The notes below the pieces were generated by a model. It had not been told where the DNA came from and made no database searches. It saw nothing but the letters and a program-made list of their open reading frames with translations. From CAZDUS01 sp964535015 (lineage in GTDB: Bacteria; Verrucomicrobiota; Kiritimatiellia; CAIKKV01; CAITUY01), in NCBI GenBank assembly GCA_964535015.1, contig CAZHRU010000032.1, positions 1-26,385 on the forward strand: a DNA stretch of 26,385 nt, in the 5' to 3' direction. Each line of letters opens with the position of its first letter. Positions within the stretch are counted from its first letter, which is position 1. Below are positions 1 to 8,700 of the stretch, one piece after another. The translations under genes were made by a program, and so were the position numbers.

Positions 1-399
1 GCCGCCGTAGACGCTGGAACTGGAGGCGTAGACGAGGCGCGGGGTTTTGGCATGGCGGCAGGCTTCCAGGATGTTGATGAAGCCTTCGAGGTTGGCCTTT
101 TCGTAGGCGAGCGGATGGGTGAGGGAATAGCGGACGCCAGCCTGGGCGGCGAGGTGACAGACGAGGTCGAACTTGTGTGTCTGGAAGAGGCGGGTCAGGA
201 GGGCGGCGTCGCAGAGATCGCCTTCGACGCCGGTGTAGTTCGGTTGGGGGGTCAGCAGGGCGTGCCGATCCCGCTTGAGGCGGACGGAGTAGTAGTCGTT
301 GAAATTATCAAGGCCGACGACGCGGTGTCCGTCCTTGAGGAGGGAGTGGGCGACGTGCGAGCCGATGAAGCCGGCAGTTCCGGTGACGAGGATATTCAT
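1..399 (-). CDS. NAD-dependent sugar epimerase, UDP-glucuronate 4-epimerase-like (3' end outside window)
   Basis: The reverse strand reads from an ATG at 399 to the window edge without a stop, giving the first 133 residues. The N-terminus MNILVTGTAGFIGSH carries the Rossmann GxxGxxG dinucleotide-binding motif of extended SDR epimerases. It is followed by LDNFNDYYSVRLKRDR, close to the LDNxNDYYDxxLKxxR signature of UDP-glucuronate 4-epimerases. Further on are HLAAQAGVRYS and, at the edge, YASSSSVYG, which holds the catalytic Ser region; the YxxxK pair lies outside the window. Family knowledge: such enzymes make UDP-galacturonate or related sugars for capsule, LPS or exopolysaccharide, in the cytosol. 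The broader NDP-sugar epimerase assignment is firm, but the exact substrate is inferred. No good ribosome-binding site precedes the ATG, which is the first start after the conserved core. Confidence 0.9.
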   Translation of the reverse strand, partial: MNILVTGTAGFIGSHVAHSLLKDGHRVVGLDNFNDYYSVRLKRDRHALLTPQPNYTGVEGDLCDAALLTRLFQTHKFDLVCHLAAQAGVRYSLTHPLAYEKANLEGFINILEACRHAKTPRLVYASSSSVYGG

Positions 400-439
400 A
401 AGGGCTGGTTCATCGGTTACGGGGTTCACAATTGGAAGA

Positions 440-468
440 TAGATACAGGAGTTTGGATGGAAAATCAA
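440..468 (-). promoter_or_regulatory. candidate promoter for the sugar epimerase
   Basis: On the minus strand TTGATT (468-463) is followed after 17 bases by TATCTA (445-440), about 40 bases upstream of the epimerase ATG. The -35 matches the sigma-70 consensus in four positions and the -10 in only three. The -35 overlaps the stop codon of the preceding gene. Weak; inferred from spacing alone. Confidence 0.2.
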
Positions 469-1481
469 TGATGGTCGAAAATGGCGTTGGCGAGGCGGGA
501 GCCGGCTTCGGTGCCGATGCCGCCGCTGAAGGCGCCGGTGGCGGCGCCGACGGTGGCACTTAGGACGCCCTTGAGTTTGTTGCCCCAACTATTCTTGCGT
601 TGTTCGAGGGCCTCGGTTTCAGCGGAAGCGAGTTTATCGGCCTGACGTTTTATGGCCTCGGCTTCGGCCTGGGCGGCGGCGGTTTTCTTTGCGGCCATCT
701 CCCGTTCGGCGGTTTCGCGTTCCAAGGCCACCTGTTGCATGCCGGCCTGGGCCTCATCGAGTGCGCGCTGGCGACGCTCCTGTCGTGCCTGGGCGAAGGA
801 GTCGAGGGCGGCCGGAGTTTCGGGGGTAGATTCGTTGAATGAGCCCGCATCCGCTTCGGCGTTCCGGAGCGCGTCGCGACGCGACGGTTTGGGGGGTGGC
901 TTGGCGGTGGTTGAGGCGGTCTCCATTTTCGAGTGGCGTCCCAGCCAGGCGTCGAGCGGGGGGACCCCGGTTTTCTTGGCGGAGACATCCAGCCAGGTCT
1001 GGATTTCGCCCAGCAAGGCGGCGCCGCTATCCACGTCGGTTTTCAGCCAGCCGGTGGTGACCAGGCGATGGAACTCGGCGTAGGAGGTTGGGAGCGGGCT
1101 GGTGAGGCCGGCGTTGCGGGCGAGTTGGCGGAGGTAGGCGATATCACCGGTCTGCTCGGCGGTGGTATAGGCGGCCACAAAAGACTGGAACTGATCGCGG
1201 GCCGATTGGCCAAGTTGTTGTTCCAGGTCGGCGCGCAATCGTCCGATCAGGTCGCCTGTCCATCGGGAGGCGGCCTGATTCACCTGGGCTTGAACGGGTT
1301 CCGGCGCCTCGGCGGCGAGTCCGGCGGCCTGAGTGGGAATCTGCTGGCTCAGGACATACTGGAAATAGGAGGAGATCAGGACCTTTGGGGACTGAGTCGT
1401 GGCGGCGAGGCACTGCCCCTCTTGTGTGGGGAATAGTCCCATGGCCAGCATGATGCAAAGAGTTGTGGCAAGGGTTTTCAT
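465..1481 (-). CDS. exported coiled-coil protein with C-terminal glycine/alanine module
   Basis: I do not recognise this 338-residue protein. The N-terminus (MKTLATTLCIMLAMG, then LAATTQ) looks like a signal peptide. Residues about 30-190 are probably helical. Residues about 228-298 are a charged Ala/Glu/Arg/Gln-rich coiled coil. Residues 298-338 form a Gly/Ala module starting SWGNK and ending in AIFDHH, which resembles segments of the two giant zinc-ribbon proteins of the same block. The start ATG overlaps the stop of the preceding CsgG-like gene by 4 bases (ATGA), with GGAG eight bases upstream, so translation is probably coupled. It is the last gene of the six-gene block. Its location is probably periplasm or envelope, with a possible role in surface assembly, but this rests only on context. 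Confidence 0.8.
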   Translation of the reverse strand: MKTLATTLCIMLAMGLFPTQEGQCLAATTQSPKVLISSYFQYVLSQQIPTQAAGLAAEAPEPVQAQVNQAASRWTGDLIGRLRADLEQQLGQSARDQFQSFVAAYTTAEQTGDIAYLRQLARNAGLTSPLPTSYAEFHRLVTTGWLKTDVDSGAALLGEIQTWLDVSAKKTGVPPLDAWLGRHSKMETASTTAKPPPKPSRRDALRNAEADAGSFNESTPETPAALDSFAQARQERRQRALDEAQAGMQQVALERETAEREMAAKKTAAAQAEAEAIKRQADKLASAETEALEQRKNSWGNKLKGVLSATVGAATGAFSGGIGTEAGSRLANAIFDHH

Positions 1482-2317
1482 TCGCTCTTCTCCATGACGC
1501 TGACCTTGAGGTTGATTTTACCGGGGGCGACTTCCAGCACCTGCATTTTAAGGCCGTCGGGCGGGTTCAGGACGAGTTCCTCCGAAAGATCGGCCGAGGG
1601 GACCAGCGATTCCAGATCGAACAGTGCGATTCCAGCCGAGTATTGTTTCTGGGTGGAGGTCTGGATGGCGTCGGGCATGGATCGCAGGCGATCACGGACG
1701 GCCTTGAGTTTCCAGATCTGGTCAACGCCGCCGATGGTGAGTTCGACGGGGACAGCCTTGCCGGCGGCGGGGGTGGCCTTTTCGGTCCAGGCCTTGAGCA
1801 TGGTGGGGATCAGGGAGGAGAGGGTTTTTTGACCGGCGGCCTTGAGGGCCTTGGAGCTACCGGCGACGTCATCCAGTCCGACGACGGAGGCATCCTCGGA
1901 AGAAGAAGCGAGGGCGGAGGAGTTGTCGGTGCGGACAGCGCGGAGGGTGGCAACGGCCTGATAGGAGCGCAGGTTGCTATCGCCGATCCGGCGGGCGGAG
2001 GGTTTGGCGACGGCCTCGCCGATGATGATGATATCGGCGCCGAACTGCTGACCGAGGGCGGCGGCGCCGCGGTTGTCGCCGGCGTTCCGCAGGGACTGCT
2101 GGGCTTTCTGCAGGTTGGCCTTGACCATATCCTGGTCAACGACGGTCACCTGTTTTTCCAGGAGGAGGCGTGCGGCCATGGCTTCCACTTCGGCGGTTGG
2201 GATAGTTCCCAGGCTTTTCTCGTCGATCAGCAGCATGACTTTGGGGGAGGCGGCGAGGGTGGCGTGGGCGAGAAGGGCGAAGGCGGCCAGCAGTGCGGAA
2301 AGGGCTTGAGTCTTCAT
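1478..2317 (-). CDS. exported CsgG/TolB-N-like protein
   Basis: A 279-residue protein with a clear signal peptide (MKTQALSALLAAFALLAHATLA, cut near AAS). The mature part has the alternating strand/helix pattern of CsgG/FlgT/TolB-N type domains: KVMLLIDEK, a helix ending in LEKQVTVVDQ, then QQFGADIIIIGEAV and a strand-rich stretch with YQAVATLRAVR. It lacks the lipobox Cys of true CsgG. Residues about 190-279 form a second domain ending in KINLKVSVMEKSE. Family knowledge: CsgG-like domains sit in outer-membrane secretion or assembly machines. The domain call is by pattern only and moderately sure. ATGA overlaps with the genes on both sides and a GGAG upstream of the start inside the preceding gene indicate tight co-translation. 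Confidence 0.75.
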   Translation of the reverse strand: MKTQALSALLAAFALLAHATLAASPKVMLLIDEKSLGTIPTAEVEAMAARLLLEKQVTVVDQDMVKANLQKAQQSLRNAGDNRGAAALGQQFGADIIIIGEAVAKPSARRIGDSNLRSYQAVATLRAVRTDNSSALASSSEDASVVGLDDVAGSSKALKAAGQKTLSSLIPTMLKAWTEKATPAAGKAVPVELTIGGVDQIWKLKAVRDRLRSMPDAIQTSTQKQYSAGIALFDLESLVPSADLSEELVLNPPDGLKMQVLEVAPGKINLKVSVMEKSE

Positions 2318-2565
2318 CGTTGGGTCTCCAGTCGTTTTATGCGGGCCTCGAGTTGTTCGAGGTCCCGTTCCAAGGTGGACAGTTTCTTTTCAATTGCCTG
2401 CAGTCGGCGTTCCACGCTGTTCAAAGGGGATGGCATTTGGGTGGAGCGGCCCAGGCGGGACTCCAGTTCCGTGGTGCGTTTTTCCAGTTTATCGAGTTCC
2501 GGCTCCTGGGCGGAGGCCGCAAGCGTGAGGCAGGAAGACAGGGTGAGAATCAGCAGATGTTTCAT
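2314..2565 (-). CDS. small exported coiled-coil protein
   Basis: An 83-residue protein. The first 20 residues (MKHLLILTLSSCLTLAASAQ) form a signal peptide; residues about 22-83 are a continuous heptad-like coiled coil (ERRLQAIEKKLSTLERDLEQ and onward). The longer reading frame extending to 2853 is ignored because the ATG at 2565 has AAGGAG eight bases upstream and begins exactly at the signal peptide, whereas the extension is a low-complexity shadow of the next gene. It overlaps the downstream CsgG-like gene by 4 bases and lies 16 bases after the giant zinc-ribbon gene. The size and shape resemble small periplasmic trimeric or dimeric coiled-coil spacers, but no family is recognised and the function is unknown. 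Confidence 0.8.
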   Translation of the reverse strand: MKHLLILTLSSCLTLAASAQEPELDKLEKRTTELESRLGRSTQMPSPLNSVERRLQAIEKKLSTLERDLEQLEARIKRLETQR

Positions 2566-2581
2566 GAGTGTGCTCCTTGAA

Positions 2582-5500
2582 TCATGGCGACCAACCGACT
2601 TTGATGGCTCCCTTGCAATGAGGGCAATGGATGGCGGGGCCATAGTTCGACATATACCAATCTTTGTCGGTGACGGGTCCTTTGCAGCCGGGGCATGTAT
2701 GGCCCGCGGGGGCGGGAGGAGGTGGTGGCGGGGGTGTGCTGACGGGGGTAGTGGCGGTTGAGGTGGTATTGGACACGGGGCGGTTGTCCTTGGTTCCGCA
2801 CTCCATGCAAGCCCAGCGATAGCCGTCGAGATTGGTTGGATCCGAGGGAACAACGATCGGGGTCAAGGGCTGGCCGCAGGTCGGGCAATTCTTAACGGGC
2901 GCTGTGCCGGTGGACGTTGGCGGATTTGTCGAGGCGATGGATGTTCCGCCGGAGGATGTCTTTTCGCTCTTGCCGCCGGATTTGGATGCCCCGCTGTTTT
3001 TGCCGCCAACGGGTTTGCCTGGAGTCTGGCCTTTCTTGCCTCCGGCAATCTGGGTGGTTCCGCTGGTTCCGGTTCCCGTATCCGGGGAGTTCCCGCCACC
3101 TTTTCCGCCGGTGGATGATTTCTTTTTGCCGCCGAAGACGGCGGCGGTGGTTTTGTGGGCGGCGGCGTTACCAACAGCGGTGCCGGCGGCGGTGCCGCCC
3201 TCGGTGATGCCCTCCACCACCGCATCGCCGATTTTGGTTCCCAGCGAATCCTTCTTATCCTGAGCGGCGATTTGTTTGCCGGTCTGGTCCTGCTTATCCT
3301 GGGACTCCTGGCCGGCCTGATTAAGTTTGTTTTTGGCATCGCGGGTTTCCTGGTCGCCGGCGGTGGATCCCTGAGCCATCTGGCTGTTGGCATCCATGGT
3401 GCCCAAGGCATCGCGGGTTGTACCCGCATTCTTCTGGTCGCGGGCGCCGGTGAGTTTATCCAGTGCGGACTTGCCGCCCTCTTCGCCGGTCTTGTTCTCC
3501 GCGCCCTCCTCGCTTGTACCCTCGGCGTCCTTGAGGTCTTTGGTGTCCCGGGTGATGCCGTGACGCTTATCGAGGACAACCTTGAGATTCTGGAGCATCT
3601 GCTTGTCGCCCTTGTCGTAGAAGGCGGAGGCGGCTTTTTCGGCGCCTTCGGGTGTCGCCCCGTCCTTGATCAAGCTGGAGATCATGGTGTCCTTGGCGAT
3701 CTGCTGGTCATCGGGGGATCCGAAGATAAGTTTTCCGGCGCCGAGCGCGGCTTCGTTGGCGGTATCCTTGACAAAGACTCCGGTCTTCTTGGCGTTTTCG
3801 ACGAATCCTTCGCCGAAGGCCTTGGCGCGTTCCCCGAGTGTATCATCGGCCTTTTCGTACTCGTGGTTGGTCCATTTGGGCGGCTGGACCTTAAGATCCT
3901 TAAATGCATCGTACAAGGGGCCTTCATTCCCCTTGTTTTTTTCCGAGATCAGGCGGTTCACCTCGTCACGGGGGACGCCTTTATCCAGCAGTTTTTTCGC
4001 GGATTCCAGATTAAATCCTTCCGCTTCCATTTCGTTGGCGTGTTCCGTGGCGCGATCGGCCGAGTAGTTGTCAGAGGCGCTGCCCCAGATTTTCTTGTTG
4101 GCCGAGTACATTCCCATGGTGGCCTCGTCGGCGCCGAACTCGGCCCCTTTCAAGGCGGCGCCGGCATAGTCGCCTTTCTTGAGGTCTTCCTTGATATCAT
4201 GGGCGGTCGAGCCGATATCGATGATCTGCATGCCGGTTCCGAGGGCCTTGCCCGCCTTGCCAAGTGACCCGACGGAGTCATCGGCGCCGGCGCCGGTCTT
4301 CCCCCTGGGGCCATCGGGACCTTCCACGTCCGGTCCCTTGGTTTTGCCGGTCTCTATCTCGGTGCGGGTCTTTGCGTTAGCCTCGGCGGTGGCCTTGTTG
4401 CTATCCGCCACCTGCTGGCGGCGGTCGTTGATGGCTTCGGAGGTGGTCGGGGTGTCGCCGAAGTTCGCCTTGTTTTTGGCGTCGTTCCAGGCCTTGTTCT
4501 TGTCGCCGCCGGAGGTTTCAGCGGCCTTGGCGGAATCGGCGATGCCTTTGCGGACGTTGTCCTGAGCCTGGCCCTGCCGGGCGCCTTCGGCGACATTCTG
4601 CTTCATCTCGGAATCGAGCTGGTTCTGGAAATCGTTCATCTTGCTCTGGCGGGTGCCCGGGTCCTCGCCCAGATGAGAGACGCCGGAACTGATTTCGTCC
4701 CCATAGTTCTTGAAGTCCTTGGCCTTGGTGTAGGTATCCGCGTTGGCGCCATCCTGGGATCGGCCTGTGGTGTCGCCTGCCTTGGTCACCGTTTTGGCCT
4801 GATCCTTGACGCTACCCCTGTTTTTGGCGTCCAGGAACTTTTTTTCGTTATCGAGTGTGGTGCCTGCCTTATCGCTGGGGCCGTCGCCCGAGGTTTTGCC
4901 GTATTGGCCGTCCTTGCGGGTGACGGCTTCACGGCCGCCTGCGGTTCCATGGGCGTCCCCGTCGCCGACGAGGGACTTGTCGCCGGGCCCGTATCCGGGT
5001 TTCCACAGGACTTCGTCCGTGGTCTTGTTGACGATTTTGTGACCCTCGTCGACGACGTTATTGCCGCGGTCTTTCCATTGTTGGGCTTTTGCATCCGCCG
5101 CTTCGGGGGTATCGGCGGTCCAGTCGCCGTCCGCCCGCACGTCCTTGGGTTTGCTTCCCGTGCTTTGAACGCCGGGAATTTGGTTTTTGGTGTCGAAATC
5201 GCCCATGCGCGGGTCCTTCTTGGTATAGGAGTCCCGGATGCCGTCCCGCTTTCCGACATACTCACTCTCCAGTTGCTTGTACTGAGCCGAGTCCGTGTCG
5301 ATGCTGCCATCCGGGCGCCGGGGGACTTCTTGACGAGCCCGTTGGTCGTAGGTGTTTTTCAACCGGTCCAAGTCGGCCTGTTGATTTTTCCGTAGTTTCT
5401 GTAATTCGCTGGAGGTTGAGGGAGGGGGCGGGATGCTGTCGGAGGCGCCTTTGGCGGGGGGAGGGCGAATCATGCCCCGGCCGGTGCGGTCGTCCGAGGC

Positions 5501-5605
5501 ATCTTCGTTATCCACTGAGATCAGCACCTGGGCCGGCGCATGCCCGGCGAGCAGCGCGGATGCCACGAGGATCAGGATGCTCAGATGTGCAGTCACTGGT
5601 TTCAT
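2582..5605 (-). CDS. giant secreted low-complexity protein with two C-terminal zinc ribbons (paralogue of the next upstream gene)
   Basis: A 1007-residue protein. The start is placed at the ATG at 5605 because it begins a signal peptide (MKPVTAHLSILILVASALLA, cut near APAQ); the 34 residues upstream in frame are not protein-like. The mature chain is very rich in Lys, Asp, Gly, Ala, Asn and Gln and probably largely disordered or helical. A charged N-terminal module contains NTYDQRARQEVP. A central hydrophobic patch lies near GMQIIDIGSTAHDIKEDL. A conserved LTGARDQKNAG block is followed by a Gly/Ala module (787-826), then a Gly/Ser/Lys linker. Two ribbons follow with CxxC pairs at 907/910 with 933/936 and 971/974 with 994/997, separated by a Pro/Thr linker. 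The protein is similar along its length to the neighbour at 5704-8967. Zinc binding is predicted from the Cys spacing. Its function is unknown; it could be a surface or matrix protein. Confidence 0.85.
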   Translation of the reverse strand: MKPVTAHLSILILVASALLAGHAPAQVLISVDNEDASDDRTGRGMIRPPPAKGASDSIPPPPSTSSELQKLRKNQQADLDRLKNTYDQRARQEVPRRPDGSIDTDSAQYKQLESEYVGKRDGIRDSYTKKDPRMGDFDTKNQIPGVQSTGSKPKDVRADGDWTADTPEAADAKAQQWKDRGNNVVDEGHKIVNKTTDEVLWKPGYGPGDKSLVGDGDAHGTAGGREAVTRKDGQYGKTSGDGPSDKAGTTLDNEKKFLDAKNRGSVKDQAKTVTKAGDTTGRSQDGANADTYTKAKDFKNYGDEISSGVSHLGEDPGTRQSKMNDFQNQLDSEMKQNVAEGARQGQAQDNVRKGIADSAKAAETSGGDKNKAWNDAKNKANFGDTPTTSEAINDRRQQVADSNKATAEANAKTRTEIETGKTKGPDVEGPDGPRGKTGAGADDSVGSLGKAGKALGTGMQIIDIGSTAHDIKEDLKKGDYAGAALKGAEFGADEATMGMYSANKKIWGSASDNYSADRATEHANEMEAEGFNLESAKKLLDKGVPRDEVNRLISEKNKGNEGPLYDAFKDLKVQPPKWTNHEYEKADDTLGERAKAFGEGFVENAKKTGVFVKDTANEAALGAGKLIFGSPDDQQIAKDTMISSLIKDGATPEGAEKAASAFYDKGDKQMLQNLKVVLDKRHGITRDTKDLKDAEGTSEEGAENKTGEEGGKSALDKLTGARDQKNAGTTRDALGTMDANSQMAQGSTAGDQETRDAKNKLNQAGQESQDKQDQTGKQIAAQDKKDSLGTKIGDAVVEGITEGGTAAGTAVGNAAAHKTTAAVFGGKKKSSTGGKGGGNSPDTGTGTSGTTQIAGGKKGQTPGKPVGGKNSGASKSGGKSEKTSSGGTSIASTNPPTSTGTAPVKNCPTCGQPLTPIVVPSDPTNLDGYRWACMECGTKDNRPVSNTTSTATTPVSTPPPPPPPAPAGHTCPGCKGPVTDKDWYMSNYGPAIHCPHCKGAIKVGWSP

Positions 5606-5610
5606 GAGTG

Positions 5611-5641
5611 TTTCCGCGGTCAGGTTGCGCGGAAAACTATA
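5611..5641 (-). promoter_or_regulatory. -10-like element plus 8-bp inverted repeat before the two-ribbon protein
   Basis: In the 98-base gap between the two giant genes, the minus strand carries TATAGT (5641-5636), a good -10 match, though without a convincing -35. Directly after it lies a perfect inverted repeat, CGCGGAAA/TTTCCGCG (5628-5635 and 5611-5618, 9-base spacer). The repeat covers the expected transcription start, and its proximal arm contains the only purine-rich stretch that could serve as ribosome-binding site. It could be a repressor site or a hairpin controlling translation if transcription comes from further upstream. Confidence 0.35.
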
Positions 5642-5703
5642 GCACCCTTCGGCGGGAATCCGGAATAGAAAAACAAGGGGGCCGTACTGCGTTCCGAGCC
5701 GCC

Positions 5704-8700
5704 TCACTCAGCGGCGGCGGCCGGGGCGGCGGCCGCCGCCCGGTCCGTGCAGACTTTGCAGACGATGGAGCCGGCGGGCTTATTGGCCTCGGAGCCCTGA
5801 TAGAGGATGGAACTGCAGTTTGAACAACGGATACGGATGCAATTCGGGCATTGCGGGGTGGGTTGGTCGCGGCGGGCATAGCCGGAGGAGCCGCAAAGGC
5901 TGCAGGTGGTGGTGTAGCACATGGGGCAGCTTTCGGGTTCCTGCCCGCGCGGGTAGTTCTTGGAGTGGCTGCAGCGAGGGCAGGTCATGGTGACGCAGTT
6001 TGGGCATTCGACGCCCTGCCCGGCGATTCCCTTGATGGTTTTTCCGCAGCCCGGGCAAGTGATCATGGGGGAGCCACCGCTGTTGCCGTTCCCGTCACTG
6101 CCATCCCCGCCGGATTTGCCTTTGGAGGAGCCGCCGGATTTCGTGACCTTTTGGCCGCCGCCATGTCCGCCGCCGCCTCCGGATTTTGGGTTGCCGCCGG
6201 GGGTGGTGCCCGCGATTGTTGTGCCGTCGGTTTGGGTTGTGCCGCCGTTTTTTTGGCCGCCATCGGGCGAGGGTGATTTCTTGTTGTCGAAGATGACACC
6301 GGCGGTTTTGGTGGCGGCGGCGGAACCGAGGGCGCTACCTGCGGCGGAGGCGCCTGCGGTGAGGCCATCGGCTACGGCTTGGCCGACCTTGTTGCCGAGT
6401 GAATCCTTGCGGTCGCCGGCGGCGACTTGTTTGCCGGTCTGGTCCTGTTTGTCGTGGGCGTCCTGTCCGGCCTGATTGATCTTGCTCTTGGCATCGCTGG
6501 CTTCCTGGTCGCCAGCGGTGGACCCTTGGGCGGTTTGGGTGTTGGCCTGCATGTTGCCCATGGCGTCGCGGGTTTTACCGGCGTTCTTCTGGTCGCGGGC
6601 GCCGGTAAGTTTGCCGAGCGCGGAGTCTTGTCCATCAGTCTTTTCGGCGCCGGTGCCACCGTTTTTGCCTTCGGCCTCCTTGAGGCGTTTCTTTTCGTTC
6701 AAATTGGCGACCAGGGTATGAAGGGGGGCTGAGTTTCCTTTGGCGAGTGCGTCGGCGGCATGGCGGGCGCCTGCATCCGAGGCGCCGCGGGCGCGGAGTT
6801 TATTGTAGATATCTTGTGCGTTACCTTTGGCGACGGCATCTGAATCGGCGGCGTTTTGTTCGTTCTTCTTCTTATCCTGCCAGTTGTTGTAGGCGTCCTT
6901 TTTCTGGCCGACGAGTTCGTCGACGACCCCTTTTCCGGTGAGGCCGGAGGCGATTTCGGCTGTATCGGTGACGGCGTCCTTGACGAAAGTTCCGGCCCGG
7001 ACGCCGCCATGGACCAGGCCCTTGCCGAGATCGGCGGCGCGGTCGCCGACGGTGTCGTCGCCGCTGACGGTTTCGGTTTTCGGTTTTTCGGGGAGTTTAT
7101 CGCCTTTCGGGTCGCGGATGCCCTTGGCCTGTTGTTGCCCCATGCGGTCTTCGTAGCCCTTGGTGTTTCCGGCGGCATAGTCCTTGGCGAGTTTGCCGGC
7201 TTCGGCGGGGGCGACGCCCATGCGGCGGAGTTTGTTCTCGAGTTGGGTTTGGTAAGCCTGCTGATTCATCTTGTTGGCCTGGTCGGTGTGGCTTGAGGCG
7301 TCGGCGTAATCGGAGCCCTTGTTGCGGACGTCGCCGGTCATGCCGTCGACCTGTTGGAGTGCTTTCTTCTTGGCTTCGGCGGCGGGATCATCGGAGGTGA
7401 TGATTTCCTTAATATCCTGGGCGGTATTCATGATTTGCATGCCGGTCATGGCGGTGCCTGCGGCGGCCTTGATTTTGGCGCCGCGCGTTGGCGCGGGGGC
7501 CCCGGCCTTTGGAGCGCCGCCCGGTCCATCGGCATCGGGGGTGGGGCGGGCGCCGGGGCCGTCGGCGTCGGTGACCCGGGTGCCGCCGGGGCCGTCGGCA
7601 TCGGCCTTGGGTCCCTTGTTCATGTTGTCGCGCACGGTCTTGTTCTGCTCGGCGGTGGTGGCGTTACTGTCCTTGACCTTTTTCACACGGTCCTCGATGG
7701 CCTCGGAGGTAGTTGGCTGGTCGCCGTAATTGGCTTTCTTCTTGGCGTCGGCCCAGGCTTTATCGCCCGCGTTTTCGGCGGTCTTGGCTTGATTGGCAAT
7801 CTCCTGGCGCTGGTTCTGGGTGCGGGCGCCCTGTTCGGCGCCGGCTTTCTTGATCTTGGCCATTTCGGCGTCGGCGGTCTTCTGGAACTCCTGGAGTTTC
7901 TTTTGGCGGGTCTCGGGACTGTCGCCGAGGTCGGTGACGCCCGCGGTGACGTCGTCCCCGTAATTCTTCAAGTTCTTGGCCTTATCGTAGAAGTCCGGGT
8001 TTTGCTTGGCGACGCCGGTGGCCTCGCCTGCCTTGGTGACGGCCTTGGCCTGATCCTTGAGGTTGCCGCGTTTTTGACCGTCGAGGTATTTCTTCTCGTG
8101 GTCGAGGGTCATGCCCTCGGCATCGGTGATGCCGCCGGCTTTATCGCCGACGGACTTGCGGCCGCCAGCGGTGCCGACGGCGTCGGGATCCTGGATCTTG
8201 GCCTTGTCGTGCTGGCCTTTGGGGTCGTTCTTCCACATGGTTTCGTCGGTCGTTTCGTTGACGACCTTGTGGCCCTTGTCGACGACCTTGTCGCCGCGAT
8301 TTTGCCATTCGCCCTTTTTCTTATCGAAGGCGGCGTCGGAGTCGGGGGTCAAGTCGCCGTCTGAGCGGACGTCCTTCTGGGTGCTCCCGGTGCTCTTGAC
8401 GCCGCTATTCTTGTCCATCTTGTTGTATTCCGAGACGCGGGGATCCTGGGCGGTGTATTTCTCTCGGATCTGGGTGTGTTTCTGGCCGTATTCCTGTTTG
8501 AGTTTCTGGTATTCGGGGGTGTTTTTATTGACGGAGCCATCCGGATTTTTGGGGACTTCCTTGCGGGCGCGTTGATCGTAGGTGTTGCGCAGGTCATCGA
8601 GTTCGGCTTGTTGCTTGTTCCGCAGGTCGGAGAGGGAGGGGTTGTCCGGTGTTGCGGAGCTGCCGGAGGGGTCGCCATTGGCGGAGTTCACAAGGATGGC

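Noticed and set aside
1463..2761. 432-residue plus-strand frame rich in Gly and Asp
   Set aside because: It is the antisense shadow of the CsgG-like and coiled-coil genes, which have signal peptides, ribosome-binding sites and overlaps; the plus frame has no domain pattern.
3155..4267. 370-residue plus-strand frame with hydrophobic stretches
   Set aside because: It mirrors the two-ribbon giant gene. Gly/Leu/Val runs arise from reading its Ala/Lys/Asp codons in reverse.
7354..8364. 336-residue plus-strand frame rich in Gly, Leu and Val
   Set aside because: Antisense of the four-ribbon giant gene; same composition artefact.
2701..8700. Repeat-rich look of the giant genes as a CRISPR or satellite array
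   Set aside because: There are no regular units with spacers; the similarity is between two coding paralogues and simple codon runs.
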